This document shows, piece by piece, positions 35,217-44,452 of a stretch of DNA of 64,000 bases. The position numbers and the translations under genes are program-made. The notes below the pieces were generated by a model. The model saw only the letters and a list, made by a program, of their open reading frames with translations, had not been told where the DNA came from and made no database searches. Where the stretch lies: assembly GCF_031157525.1 (NCBI RefSeq), contig NZ_JAVIXR010000003.1:248001-312000 (forward strand), given 5' to 3'. The stretch comes from Marinobacter sediminicola. GTDB taxonomy: Bacteria > Pseudomonadota > Gammaproteobacteria > Pseudomonadales > Oleiphilaceae. Position 1 is the stretch's first letter. Each line of letters starts with the position of its first letter.

Positions 35217-37715
35217 TTATTGGCGGGGCTTTCGTTTAACGCCCTGCTGGGCAACAGCGGTTAGCGGGTCTTCTGGCCAGGGATGTTTGGGGTAGCGGCC
35301 ACGGGTGTCTTTGCGCACCTGGGGGTAAACGTTAACCCAAAAGCTGGCCAGATCCGCCGTGACTGCCAGCGGCCTCTGGGCCGGGGAAAGCAGGTGAATC
35401 AGCACTGGCATCTTGCCACCAGCAACTGTCGGCGTAGTGATCCAACCAAACAGGGCCTGCAACTTGGCCGCCAATACTGGGCCATTCTCCGCGGTGTAAT
35501 CCAGGGTAACGGAGCTGCCGGTGGGAATGGTCAGGCTGGTTGGAGCCAGTTCCCCCAGCTGCTGCTGTTGAGGATAGTCCAGCAAGCTGCTCAGGGCATT
35601 CTGAAGGTTCAGTTTAGCCAGATCAGACCAGCGGCTGATGCCGCTCAGGAAGGGCCCAAGCCATTCTTCCAGAGAGTCTGTCAGGGCTTGATCACTGACA
35701 TCCGGCCACTGCCCGGGAAAATGCCTGGCCAGTAAAGCGACTCGCGCCTGCCACTGCCGGGCAGCAGGCGTCCAAGGCAGGTTATCCAGCCCTCTGCGCC
35801 GAACGGCGGCGAGTATGCCCTGCTGAATCAGTTCCGGCGAGGGTTTTGCCAGCGGTTTCTCACCGAGGAGTAACGCCCCCAGTCGGCGCGTTTTGCGGGC
35901 GATTACTGTGCCACGTTTATCATCCCATTCCGCTTCATCCTGCTCACGAATATGGGCCGCAAGATCGGCTTTAAGCGTCATCAGGTCCACCGGGGCCGCC
36001 AGATAAATCCTTGCTTCTCTGGCCTTGCCGTCCAGGTCTGCGGCCACCAGCCATTCGTGCCGCGCCAGCCCATCGTCGTCTCGCAGAAGTGCGCCTTTGC
36101 CGTTGCTGAGCTGGTAGCGTGGTGTATCTCCGGGGCGGCGTTTGCCGATACGGTCCGGGTAAGCGAGCGCCAATAAACGCCCCACTTCCGTGGCCGTTGG
36201 CATGAGTTCCTGTTCGTTTTTCCCATGGTCACCAGACGCTGACAAACGCTTGGCCTGCTGACGCAGCGCCTGCAGCCGATGCGGATCTATACGTTGAGAA
36301 CCTCGTTCTCCACGGAGGGCGCGAATGCGTTCATGCATGTCGGCACCGGCACCCGGGCCCAGCAAGTCCCTGTCTTCCAGTAACGCGGCCAGCTCCGCCG
36401 CCAGCTTGCCCAGCCCAAGCGATCGCCCGAGTATAACCATGTGCGCCAACCTGGGGTGAATGCCCAAGGCCCGAGCTGACTTGCCGTGCTCAGTGATTGC
36501 GCCTTCATCATCCAGCATGTCCAGCCACTGCAGAAGTTCCACCGCTTGCTGCCAATGGGCGGGTGGGGGCGGGTCAATCCATACCAGGTTATCCGGCGTT
36601 CTGGCGCCCCACTGCGCCAATTCGAGCACCAGTGGCGCCAGATCGGCTTCGCGAATCTCCGGTGGTGTGAATTCCGCCAGCCCGAACTGTTCCGACTCAC
36701 TCCATAGCCGGTAACACACACCCGGCTCCACCCGGCCCGCACGACCTTTGCGTTGCTCTGCGGAGGCTTTGGAAACCCGACCTGTAATCAACCGTGTCAT
36801 TCCACTATTTGGGTCAAACACAGCACGGCGCTGCTGGCCGCTGTCCACCACCACCCGCACGCCTTCAATGGTCAGACTGGTTTCTGCGATGGCGGTTGCC
36901 AGCACGACTTTGCGAGTGCCCTCTGCAGCCGGCGCAATAGCCTGGTCCTGCTCTGCCGCTTTCAGGTTGCCGAACAGAGGCGCGATGACAACGTTCGAGG
37001 CCACCTGCCCGGCCAACGCTTGAGCCACCCGGTGAATCTCTCCTGCGCCCGGCAGGAACACCAGCACTGAGCCTGGCTGCTGCGCCAGAGCTTCGGTAAC
37101 CACCGCCACGACTTGGTCCAACAGCCTTGGGTAGCGCTGCGTGCTTGGCACCGGGCGATAGAACACTTCCACAGGAAAGGCTCGCCCTTCGCTGCTTAAT
37201 ACGGGTACATCGCCGAGCAGGCGGGCAATGGGGGCGGTGTCCAGTGTGGCGGACATCACCAACACTCGCAGATCTTCCCTTAGCGCTTCTTGTGTCTCTC
37301 GCACCAGTGCCAGCCCGAGATCGGCCTGAAGGGAGCGTTCGTGGAATTCATCGAAGAGCACAGCGGCGTACTCTTCCAGCATGGGATCGCTCTGGATCAG
37401 CCGGGTGAGTATGCCTTCGGTCACAACCTCTATGCGTGTCAGGCCAGATATTTTGGTGTCCAGGCGCGTGCGGTAACCAATAGTTTGCCCGGGCTGCTCA
37501 CCCAGCCGCGATGCCATGAATCTGGCCGCGGAACGAGCTGCCAAACGCCGGGGTTCAAGCATCAGGATTTTACGGCCTTGCAGCCAAGGTTCAGCCAGCA
37601 GTGCCAAGGGTACCCGCGTAGTTTTACCTGCGCCCGGGGGTGCCTGCAGCAGGGCCGTGGTGGCTTGCTGCAGGGTGTGTTTTAGCTCTGGGAGGATGTG
37701 GTCTATTGGGAGCAC
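35217..37715 (-). CDS. hrpB: ATP-dependent helicase HrpB
   Basis: A DExH-box helicase of about 832 residues. The walker motif is APPGAGKTTRVPL, the DExH box is LFDEFHERSLQADL, and further motifs are VMSATLDT, ATAIAETSLTIEGV and QRKGRAGRVEPGVCYRLW. The C-terminal part is the HrpB-specific domain ending WPEDPLTAVAQQGVKRK. The start is uncertain: the GTG at 37715, six bases after the upstream MFS stop, best matches family N-termini (LPIDHILPELKHTL), while TTG codons at 37724 and 37751 are alternatives. HrpB is an RNA helicase of unclear cellular role. Confidence 0.92.
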   Translation of the reverse strand: MLPIDHILPELKHTLQQATTALLQAPPGAGKTTRVPLALLAEPWLQGRKILMLEPRRLAARSAARFMASRLGEQPGQTIGYRTRLDTKISGLTRIEVVTEGILTRLIQSDPMLEEYAAVLFDEFHERSLQADLGLALVRETQEALREDLRVLVMSATLDTAPIARLLGDVPVLSSEGRAFPVEVFYRPVPSTQRYPRLLDQVVAVVTEALAQQPGSVLVFLPGAGEIHRVAQALAGQVASNVVIAPLFGNLKAAEQDQAIAPAAEGTRKVVLATAIAETSLTIEGVRVVVDSGQQRRAVFDPNSGMTRLITGRVSKASAEQRKGRAGRVEPGVCYRLWSESEQFGLAEFTPPEIREADLAPLVLELAQWGARTPDNLVWIDPPPPAHWQQAVELLQWLDMLDDEGAITEHGKSARALGIHPRLAHMVILGRSLGLGKLAAELAALLEDRDLLGPGAGADMHERIRALRGERGSQRIDPHRLQALRQQAKRLSASGDHGKNEQELMPTATEVGRLLALAYPDRIGKRRPGDTPRYQLSNGKGALLRDDDGLARHEWLVAADLDGKAREARIYLAAPVDLMTLKADLAAHIREQDEAEWDDKRGTVIARKTRRLGALLLGEKPLAKPSPELIQQGILAAVRRRGLDNLPWTPAARQWQARVALLARHFPGQWPDVSDQALTDSLEEWLGPFLSGISRWSDLAKLNLQNALSSLLDYPQQQQLGELAPTSLTIPTGSSVTLDYTAENGPVLAAKLQALFGWITTPTVAGGKMPVLIHLLSPAQRPLAVTADLASFWVNVYPQVRKDTRGRYPKHPWPEDPLTAVAQQGVKRKPRQ

Positions 37716-37720
37716 GGCTA

Positions 37721-38935
37721 TCAATCGTGCGGAATTGTTCTTGCGTGCCAAGCTTCAGGCCTTGGAACAAAAAACACAAAAAGTAATCCGAAAACCAGCG
37801 CCCCGACACCTATGCCGAAAGCGGATACCAGAGTGCCGCCGGCGTCGAGCCACTGTTTGGTTAGCCAAGGACCAGCCATTTGGGTGAACCCGTAGAGGGC
37901 GACCATGGCTGCAGACAACCGGGGCCCTTGATGTGGATGCAGGGCACGCCCAAGCCGCTGGGTGAGCAGCACCGTTCCCAGAAACGTGCTTCCTACCAGT
38001 GCTGCACATAACAGCAGGCCTAGGGCGCCGGGCACGATAACGGCTGCCAGCACACCCGCAAGCTGAATCAGGAAATTCAGCTTCAACGCAGGTATATCGC
38101 CCATTTTCGTGCCCAGCTTATTCCACACCCAGGCGGCAGGAATTGTGCACAAGGCTACGATTAGCCAGGCCCCATCAAGCAGCCAGTGTTCGGCGTCGAG
38201 CTCGAGCTTTGCCAGCAGTGGCAGAAAGGTCATGGGAAGGATGTAACCCAGACCTGCGCCCGCGTACGACAGAAACAGAGGAATGCTGGCGCGATCGATT
38301 AACGGGGTTTTGGCTTTCACTTTGCCATCATTGCCAGGCACCTGATCTGGCACGTCGAGCTTTATCAAGCGGCGAGCGCCCCAAATGGCCAAAGGAATGG
38401 ATGCCAGAGCCACTGGCCACCAGCGTGCAGCACCTTCCAGCCAATCTGCAGTGCCGGTAACGAGTCCACTGGAGAGTAGCAAGCCCAGCCCCACCCCAAC
38501 GTAGACCAACCCACTCATGCTCGAACGGTTGCGCAGCACCAACCATTCCAGAATCAATGCAGGTGCCTGCACGAAAACGACTCCGTTAGCGACACCATTC
38601 AACCAGCGGGCGGTGGAGATGGCTGTCAGGTTGTCCGTTTGGGTAACGAAGATCGTGGTTATAACGTGAACGATGAGAAACGCGGGCAGCAAAATGCGGA
38701 TATGGCTAACTCTATGCCAACGAATCGCCAGCATGGCACCCATCAGATAGCCTAAATAGTTCCAGGTGGCGATTGCTGCGCCTTCCGGCGCGGTGAGCTG
38801 GCCGTCGTCGATCAGGTAGGGCAACAGCGGGGTGTAAACAAAGCGGCCCAGTGTGTGCACAACCATAAGCACAATGGCACCCGCAGCCAGAACGCTAAAG
38901 AGTTCTTTCAGAGTTGTGGTGTTCTGCTTGTACAT
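37721..38935 (-). CDS. YbfB/YjiJ family MFS transporter
   Basis: A 404-residue, 12-helix membrane protein of the YbfB/YjiJ MFS branch. The N-terminal signature is HTLGRFVYTPLLPYLID, followed by NYLGYLMGAMLAIRW and FLSYAGAGLGYILPMTFLPL. The substrate is unknown. It is directly upstream of hrpB and may share its transcript. Confidence 0.9.
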   Translation of the reverse strand: MYKQNTTTLKELFSVLAAGAIVLMVVHTLGRFVYTPLLPYLIDDGQLTAPEGAAIATWNYLGYLMGAMLAIRWHRVSHIRILLPAFLIVHVITTIFVTQTDNLTAISTARWLNGVANGVVFVQAPALILEWLVLRNRSSMSGLVYVGVGLGLLLSSGLVTGTADWLEGAARWWPVALASIPLAIWGARRLIKLDVPDQVPGNDGKVKAKTPLIDRASIPLFLSYAGAGLGYILPMTFLPLLAKLELDAEHWLLDGAWLIVALCTIPAAWVWNKLGTKMGDIPALKLNFLIQLAGVLAAVIVPGALGLLLCAALVGSTFLGTVLLTQRLGRALHPHQGPRLSAAMVALYGFTQMAGPWLTKQWLDAGGTLVSAFGIGVGALVFGLLFVFFVPRPEAWHARTIPHD

Positions 38936-39032
38936 ACTGTCGGTTCCGGCGAGTGCATTTTCAGCCGGGCAGTCTATGCGAGTCGCGCCGCTATGTCAGT
39001 CTGACCTTAGCAGAACAGGCTGCTTATCCGCC

Positions 39033-39698
39033 TCAGGTGCGCGGGATTTCACTGTTGGCTTTAGCCCAAATGTAGATACGCTCAAAGGCTTCCGCCAGCT
39101 GTTCCGGGTTATGGGGTGGCTGAATCAATGCCGCCAGCTGGCCGTCGGGATTCACCAACGCAAAATGCCCACTGTGATCTACAAGCAGCTCACCGTCGAC
39201 GTCTCGGTGTACAAACACGGCACTCAAACTTTGCGCCAGTGCACGCAATGTTTCCAGATCTCCAGTCAGGCCGTGAAAGTCTTCGCCGAAAAACCCGGTA
39301 TAGGCTTTCAGTTTTTCAGGCGTGTCGTGTTCAGGGTCGGCAGTGACCAGCAGGTAATCCGGCTGGGGCAAGTCTTTCGAAAGTAGCTTGTCGGTGCGTC
39401 GCAGGTTCGCCATGGCCGCCGGGCAGATATCCGGGCAGTTGGTGTAGCCAACAAAAGCAAAGGTCCACTTACCCTGGAGACTCTCACGGGTGACGGTTTC
39501 GCCGTTTTCGTTCGTTAGCGTGAACTCGACAAGTGGCCGCGGTTGGTCATAAACATAGGTGTTCATTTCAGCCAGATCCGGAGCAGGCGTGGGCTCCCCG
39601 CTGTCCACCAGGAATACCTGCCGACCAATAACCAGGCCAAATACGAGTACCACCAACAACAGAAGTACAAACAGCGTGACCTTCAATGAACGATTCAT
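39033..39698 (-). CDS. SCO1/SenC family copper chaperone
   Basis: A 221-residue membrane-anchored thioredoxin-fold protein that delivers copper to the CuA site of cytochrome oxidase. It has one N-terminal helix, the copper-binding C-x3-C in TNCPDICPAAM and the ligand histidine in VDHSGHFALV. AGGAG precedes the ATG at 39698. It is the last gene of the leftward oxidase assembly cluster, separated from ctaB by repeat copy 3. Confidence 0.94.
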   Translation of the reverse strand: MNRSLKVTLFVLLLLVVLVFGLVIGRQVFLVDSGEPTPAPDLAEMNTYVYDQPRPLVEFTLTNENGETVTRESLQGKWTFAFVGYTNCPDICPAAMANLRRTDKLLSKDLPQPDYLLVTADPEHDTPEKLKAYTGFFGEDFHGLTGDLETLRALAQSLSAVFVHRDVDGELLVDHSGHFALVNPDGQLAALIQPPHNPEQLAEAFERIYIWAKANSEIPRT

Positions 39699-39737
39699 TA
39701 TTACTCCTAATGGCAAACTCTACGGTAACGCAGCGAC

Positions 39738-39823
39738 AGTAGGAGGGATGCCTTTTCTGCAGGGAAAAAGATGTCTGAGCGCAGCGAGTTGTTTTTCCCG
39801 GAAGAAAAGGCATCCCTCCTGCT
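39738..39823 (+). repeat. Palindromic element family 1, copy 3
   Basis: Outer arms CAGTAGGAGGGATGCC and GGCATCCCTCCTGCTG (one mismatch), then inner arms GGGAAAAA and TTTTTCCC around ATGTCTGAGCGCAGCGAG. It lies between ctaB (stop 39841) and the SCO gene start, so it may separate their transcripts. Confidence 0.88.
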
Positions 39824-39840
39824 GGCGCGTCTGCACCAAG

Positions 39841-40761
39841 TCAGAAAAACACGTAGTGGTCTACAAGGAGTACCACAAACAGGGCCATCAGGTAAGTGAT
39901 GGAGTATTTGAAGGTGTTAAGTGCCACTCGGCGGTCATCACCTTTTAGCAAGCGTATTGCGTACTGGAGGAAGCGTAGGCCAAGAGCGAGCGCGCCAGCG
40001 AGATATATCCAGCCGGACATACCTGTGACGAAAGGTAGCAGGCTGACTGCCAACAGCATCAGGGTGTAGAGCAGAATGTGTAGTTCAGTAAACTTATTAC
40101 CATGGGTGACCGGCAACATGGGAATGCCGGCTTTGGCGTATTCCTCTTTACGGTGAATAGCCAGGGCCCAGAAGTGCGGGGGCGTCCAGGCGAAGATGAT
40201 GAGAACGAGCAACAGGGCATGGCCTTCTACCTGGCCAGTTACTGCTGTCCAGCCGAGCAATGGCGGCATGGCGCCGGCGAGGCCACCGATGGTGATGTTT
40301 TGGGGCGTTGCCCGTTTCAGGAACAGTGTATAAACGCCGGCATAACCTACCAGAGAGGCCAAAGTGAGCCATGCGGTGAGATGGTTCACCTGCCACATCA
40401 ATACCACCATGCCTACGCTGGCCAGCAGTGTAGCGAACACTATGGCTTCTACCGGAGAGATTTTACCGGTAGCCACAGGGCGCTTGCGGGTTCGGGCCAT
40501 TACGGTATCTATTTTCTGGTCGACCACGTGGTTGACCACGGCGGCAGCGCCGGCAAGAAAGGCTATGCCCAGGTTGCCCCATATCAGCACGCTCAGGCTG
40601 GGCAGGCCGGAAGTGGCCAAGAGCATGCCAATGGCGGATGTCAGGATCATCAAGGCCACTACGTTGGGCTTGGTCAGCTCCAGATAATCTCGCCAGGATA
40701 TGGCGCGTGCGGATTGGCTGGTTGGGTTGCGGGCCGGCAGTACGTCCACTTGCTCACTCAT
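39841..40761 (-). CDS. ctaB: Protoheme IX farnesyltransferase (heme O synthase)
   Basis: A 306-residue, multi-helix prenyltransferase that makes heme O from heme B. Motifs are YLELTKPNVVALMILT, NHVVDQKIDTVMARTRKRP (Asp-rich, diphosphate-binding) and WTPPHFWALAIHRKEEY. The start overlaps the stop of ctaA (ATGA), so heme O and heme A synthesis are coupled. Confidence 0.96.
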   Translation of the reverse strand: MSEQVDVLPARNPTSQSARAISWRDYLELTKPNVVALMILTSAIGMLLATSGLPSLSVLIWGNLGIAFLAGAAAVVNHVVDQKIDTVMARTRKRPVATGKISPVEAIVFATLLASVGMVVLMWQVNHLTAWLTLASLVGYAGVYTLFLKRATPQNITIGGLAGAMPPLLGWTAVTGQVEGHALLLVLIIFAWTPPHFWALAIHRKEEYAKAGIPMLPVTHGNKFTELHILLYTLMLLAVSLLPFVTGMSGWIYLAGALALGLRFLQYAIRLLKGDDRRVALNTFKYSITYLMALFVVLLVDHYVFF

Positions 40762-41882
40762 GCCGTAATCTCCTGATGCATTATTGTTGTATGTGTTGCT
40801 CTTGCAGCATGTGCCTGGGGCAGCAGATTGTGCTGCCAGATCAGGTATATCACCGATAGCAGCAGCCCGGCGCCCATGGCGTTGTGAGCCACTGCAATCG
40901 GCAGGGGAATATGGAAAGCAATGTTGGCGAGCCCCAGGGTGATCTGGGCCACCAGCGCTGCAGAAACAAGCAGTACCGGGCGGCGCAGTTCGCGACTGGC
41001 GCTTCTACGCCAGATCAGGGTCAGCAAAACAGCGAAATACCCCAGAACCACCAGAGCACCAACTCTGTGGGTTACGTGTATGGCTACCCGGCCATGGGCT
41101 GTGAGTTGCCCACCCAGATAGTTGGGGCCCACATGCTGGGTTATATCGAAGCCATGCTGGAAGTCCATATCCTTTGGCCACCACTCACCCTGACAGGTGG
41201 GCAAGTCGGTACAGGCGACGGCCGCATAGTTGGCTGCCGTCCAGGCCCCCAAGGCAATTTGCAGAATAACCAGCAACAAGCCGCCATAGAGCCAGGGGCG
41301 GAGTTTCGCGATGTGGGGCCTTGGCGCCGAGGGGTTCGGGTTCTCTTCGGGGGCGATGTTGGCCTGTGTTGCAGAGAACTTTCTTAGCCGCAGCACCAGC
41401 AAGGTGAGCAAGCTCAAGGTGGTAAAGCCGCCAAGAAGGTGCAGCGCGACCACTTGAGGCCAGAGCTTCAAGGTAACCGTCCACATTCCAAACGCACCCT
41501 GCAGCAGAATAAACCCTGCAATGAACAGAGGCAGTTTGAAAGGCACACCGCTGCGGCGCTTTCGCACGGCGCTTGCTGCCAGCCCGAACACCACCAGCCC
41601 CAAGGTGCCAGCGGCATACCGGTGGATCATTTCCGGCCAGCCTTTAGCTACATCCACCGGCGTGTCCGGGAACCGGGCATTAGCGATGGCTATATGCGAC
41701 TCACTTTGAGGCACGGTTATGAAGCCATAACACCCGGGCCAGTCGGGGCAACCCAGCCCGGCATCCACCAGCCGGGTCCAGGCGCCCAGCATGATGACGA
41801 CAATGGCGAGAAGCACTGAGAAAGTCGCCCAGTTTGCCATGGCTTTGGCGTTAGGCTGGTTGCCGGTAAACAGATGCGTCAA
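40758..41882 (-). CDS. ctaA: Heme A synthase (CtaA/Cox15)
   Basis: A 374-residue, eight-helix membrane enzyme that oxidises heme O to heme A. Motifs are GAWTRLVDAGLGCPDWPGCYG, the histidine in EMIHRYAAGTLG, and the second half VACTDLPTCQGEWWP. The start is a TTG at 41882 with an excellent GGAGGAG five bases upstream; the next ATG (41840) has no site and would begin just before the first helix. Extra cysteines in the loops suit an aerobic heme A synthase of the Cox15 type. Confidence 0.94.
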   Translation of the reverse strand: MTHLFTGNQPNAKAMANWATFSVLLAIVVIMLGAWTRLVDAGLGCPDWPGCYGFITVPQSESHIAIANARFPDTPVDVAKGWPEMIHRYAAGTLGLVVFGLAASAVRKRRSGVPFKLPLFIAGFILLQGAFGMWTVTLKLWPQVVALHLLGGFTTLSLLTLLVLRLRKFSATQANIAPEENPNPSAPRPHIAKLRPWLYGGLLLVILQIALGAWTAANYAAVACTDLPTCQGEWWPKDMDFQHGFDITQHVGPNYLGGQLTAHGRVAIHVTHRVGALVVLGYFAVLLTLIWRRSASRELRRPVLLVSAALVAQITLGLANIAFHIPLPIAVAHNAMGAGLLLSVIYLIWQHNLLPQAHAARATHTTIMHQEITA

Positions 41883-41904
41883 GGTAACTCCTCCGGGCTA
41901 AGGC

Positions 41905-42555
41905 TCAGCCCACCTGTGACAGTTTGAGCAGGTGCTTCAAATCTTTGAGCATGTCCTTACCAGAATTCTCGGGGCCGTAATGCATCATCACATTGCCAAA
42001 GGGGTCGATGAGCAGGATGCGCGGCTCACTTTCCGGATTGATTCCAGCAGGCCAGGCAGGTGTTTTGCCGGGTACAGGCCTCAGGCGTTCCATCAAACGG
42101 TACTCGGTTGGCCAGCGTGCCGCTAGACCACCGGTAATTCCGCCTAAAACGGCGGCTCTCGATACTCGGTTAGCATTTTTCCCCAAGGCAATATTAGCTT
42201 GTCGCGCGAGGTAGAGCAGTTCTTCGCAGCGGGTGTCGCATTCGCCCGCGGCAACCACAAGCAACCACTGAGGATCTGCTTTACCAGCGACAAACCGATT
42301 GGCCAGCGGCTCGCCCGAAAGCGTCTCAAGGTTGAGCGCGGCCACAGGCACCGTCGGGCTGATCAGCGCCCCGTGATTAGTATGCCCTGCGGGATTCAGC
42401 CAGCCGGTGTAGAACATAATGGTGGCCAGAATCATTGGCCCGAATCCCAGGGCAAACAACAACATGGCTGTACGTCGGCCCCTGCGAACTTGCTCGGGGG
42501 TTGGGCCTTCTTTTTCTTCTTGCTGTGGTAACCCGTTAACCATTGTCATTGTCAT
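41905..42555 (-). CDS. Sco-like membrane-anchored protein in the oxidase cluster
   Basis: A 216-residue protein with one membrane helix near residues 28-50 (TAMLLFALGFGPMILATIMF) and a periplasmic domain. That domain has the C-x3-C pair CDTRC, placed like the copper site of Sco proteins, and a late histidine in FGNVMMHYG. It is usually annotated only as hypothetical in this gene neighbourhood. AGGA precedes the first of three closely spaced ATGs at 42555. The 5' end overlaps SURF1. Likely an oxidase assembly factor (inference from motif and context). Confidence 0.8.
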   Translation of the reverse strand: MTMTMVNGLPQQEEKEGPTPEQVRRGRRTAMLLFALGFGPMILATIMFYTGWLNPAGHTNHGALISPTVPVAALNLETLSGEPLANRFVAGKADPQWLLVVAAGECDTRCEELLYLARQANIALGKNANRVSRAAVLGGITGGLAARWPTEYRLMERLRPVPGKTPAWPAGINPESEPRILLIDPFGNVMMHYGPENSGKDMLKDLKHLLKLSQVG

Positions 42556-43273
42556 TATTGGTTCCTGTCTTTCGATAACTCGCCGCTACACTCAATATAG
42601 TCAGCACCAGTGCAAGCGCAAACCATTGTGTCGCATATCCGTAGTGGGTTTGTGGCCCCATGAGGTCTGGTTCCCAATCCGCACGATAGGCGCCAGGCTG
42701 CTCGCTGCTTGCAAGCCGGATAATAGCACCAGGCAACTCGGGGATTTCAGCTCTTGCGACCGACCCGGGTAATGCCTGCACTCTGCGGGGCCAATGTTCG
42801 TCAGTTGCTGACTTTGAAGACAGTACCGGCGGTTCCGGGTAAGGGCCTATCCGTCCGGTTAAGCTGAAGACACCTTCGGGAGGGCTGATATCCGGCAATT
42901 CATTTCGCGTTCTCGGTGCCCCGACCCAGCCTCTGTTAACCAGAACCGCAGGGCCTTGCAGAGGGTAAAACACCGTCAGAACCTCGTAACCTGCAATGCC
43001 ATCGCGGGTTCGGTTATCCAGCAACCAGCTGCGCTCGTCGTAAAGCCCGGAAAGCGTAACAGGCCTGCCGCTTTCAAGCCCACTGGCCACCTGTTCCAGC
43101 CAATCAAGATCCTGTGCTTCTTGCTGCCACTGCTCAAGCAGAACCTGCTTTTCCTCGGCCCGGTTCAGTTGCCAGATACCCAAGCCAATAAGCAGCGGCA
43201 AAAAGGCGCCTGTAAACACCATCAACCGCCAGTTCAGCTGCCATTTTCGAGAGTTTTGTTTTGCCTCAGCCAT
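42536..43273 (-). CDS. SURF1 family oxidase assembly protein
   Basis: A 245-residue protein with two membrane helices at its ends (LMVFTGAFLPLLIGLGIWQL and YATQWFALALVLTILSVA) and the SURF1 patterns GRPVTLSGLYDE, VLVNRGWV and HYGYATQWFALA. SURF1 aids heme A insertion into subunit I. It is first in the leftward assembly operon, divergent from the DUF2909 gene. Confidence 0.93.
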   Translation of the reverse strand: MAEAKQNSRKWQLNWRLMVFTGAFLPLLIGLGIWQLNRAEEKQVLLEQWQQEAQDLDWLEQVASGLESGRPVTLSGLYDERSWLLDNRTRDGIAGYEVLTVFYPLQGPAVLVNRGWVGAPRTRNELPDISPPEGVFSLTGRIGPYPEPPVLSSKSATDEHWPRRVQALPGSVARAEIPELPGAIIRLASSEQPGAYRADWEPDLMGPQTHYGYATQWFALALVLTILSVAASYRKTGTNNDNDNG

Positions 43274-43326
43274 GGTCTGCTATAGTGCATTTGGCTTCAA
43301 CCAGAACAAAAACCAGAGATTTTTTT

Positions 43327-43530
43327 ATGCTCAAAGCCCTTATCATTTTCCTTATGCTCGCCGTTATCATCAGCCTGTTCAGTGGTCTTTTCTTTCTCAT
43401 AAAAGACGGCGGCAAAACCAATCGGGTGGTAAATTCTCTTGCTGTACGGGTAACCCTGAGCGTGCTTCTGCTCACTGTTATTTTGCTGTCACTTTGGCAA
43501 GGGAGCCTGACACTACACCCGACTCCCTGA
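43327..43530 (+). CDS. Small twin-transmembrane protein (DUF2909)
   Basis: A 67-residue protein made of two membrane helices (LIIFLMLAVIISLFSGLFFL and LSVLLLTVILLSLW) joined by a basic loop (KDGGKTNRVVNSLAVRV). The family is typically found within cytochrome oxidase clusters of gammaproteobacteria, as here. It is the only rightward gene in this cluster. Role unknown. Confidence 0.85.
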   Translation: MLKALIIFLMLAVIISLFSGLFFLIKDGGKTNRVVNSLAVRVTLSVLLLTVILLSLWQGSLTLHPTP

Positions 43531-43548
43531 ATATAAGCCCTTGCTACC

Positions 43549-44436
43549 TCATATGACATATACAAAGACGAACAAGCCCAGCCAAACCACATCCACAAAG
43601 TGCCAATACCAGGATGTCGCTTCAAACCCGAAGTGGCTATCTGCGGTGAAATGCCCCTTTTGAATGCGTATAAACATGATGATCAACATCAGGGTTCCCA
43701 GCATCACGTGAAAACCGTGAAAACCGGTGAGCATGAAGAAGGTGCTCCCGTAGATACCGGATTGCAGCGTCAGGTTAAGGTCCTGATAGGCATGCATGTA
43801 TTCTTCAGCCTGAAAGAAAAGAAACACCAGCGCAAGCGCAATGGTCGCCGCCAGCCAGATTTTCAGCTTCTTGCGGTTGTCCGCTTTAATGGCATGGTGA
43901 GCAACGGTTATGGTGAACGATGACGTAACAAGAAGAATGGTGTTGATCAGTGGTAGGCCCCAGGGGCCGATAACGGATTCTGGAGCAGGGTAAGCTTCCG
44001 GGTCAGGGTTGTTGATCAACGGCCAAGTAGCCTGAAAGCCTTCCCAGAGCATGTTGGAACTGCCGCGATCGCCCTCACCCCCGAGCCAGGGCACGGCAAA
44101 GACCCGGGCATAGAACAGGGCGCCAAAAAACGCCGCAAAAAACATGACTTCCGAGAATATAAACCAACTCATGCCCCAGCGGAATGACCGGTCCATCTGC
44201 GGGCTGTAAAGGCCAGATCGGCTCTCTTTAATAACGCTACCAAACCAGCCAAACAGCATATAAATCATAACCAGTACGCCGGCCCAGAAAATCATCCAGG
44301 CATTACCGGTGCTGTCGCCCTGATTGCTGTCGACCATAATCGAGGCCGCACCATATAGCATGACCCCAAGGCCCACCGTGGCAATAATAGGCCACTTACT
44401 CTGTTCGGGAACGTAATAGTTCTGGTAATCCGCCAT
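43549..44436 (-). CDS. coxC: Cytochrome c oxidase subunit III
   Basis: A 295-residue, seven-helix core subunit of the aa3 oxidase. Motifs are SKWPIIATVGLGVMLYG, the glutamate region FIFSEVMFFAAFFGALFY and GFHGFHVMLGTLML, ending ATSWYWHFVDVVWLGLF. CGGAG precedes the ATG. It is downstream of ctaG in the ctaC-ctaD-ctaG-coxC operon. Confidence 0.96.
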   Translation of the reverse strand: MADYQNYYVPEQSKWPIIATVGLGVMLYGAASIMVDSNQGDSTGNAWMIFWAGVLVMIYMLFGWFGSVIKESRSGLYSPQMDRSFRWGMSWFIFSEVMFFAAFFGALFYARVFAVPWLGGEGDRGSSNMLWEGFQATWPLINNPDPEAYPAPESVIGPWGLPLINTILLVTSSFTITVAHHAIKADNRKKLKIWLAATIALALVFLFFQAEEYMHAYQDLNLTLQSGIYGSTFFMLTGFHGFHVMLGTLMLIIMFIRIQKGHFTADSHFGFEATSWYWHFVDVVWLGLFVFVYVI

Positions 44437-44452
44437 AGCTATCTCCGATGGC

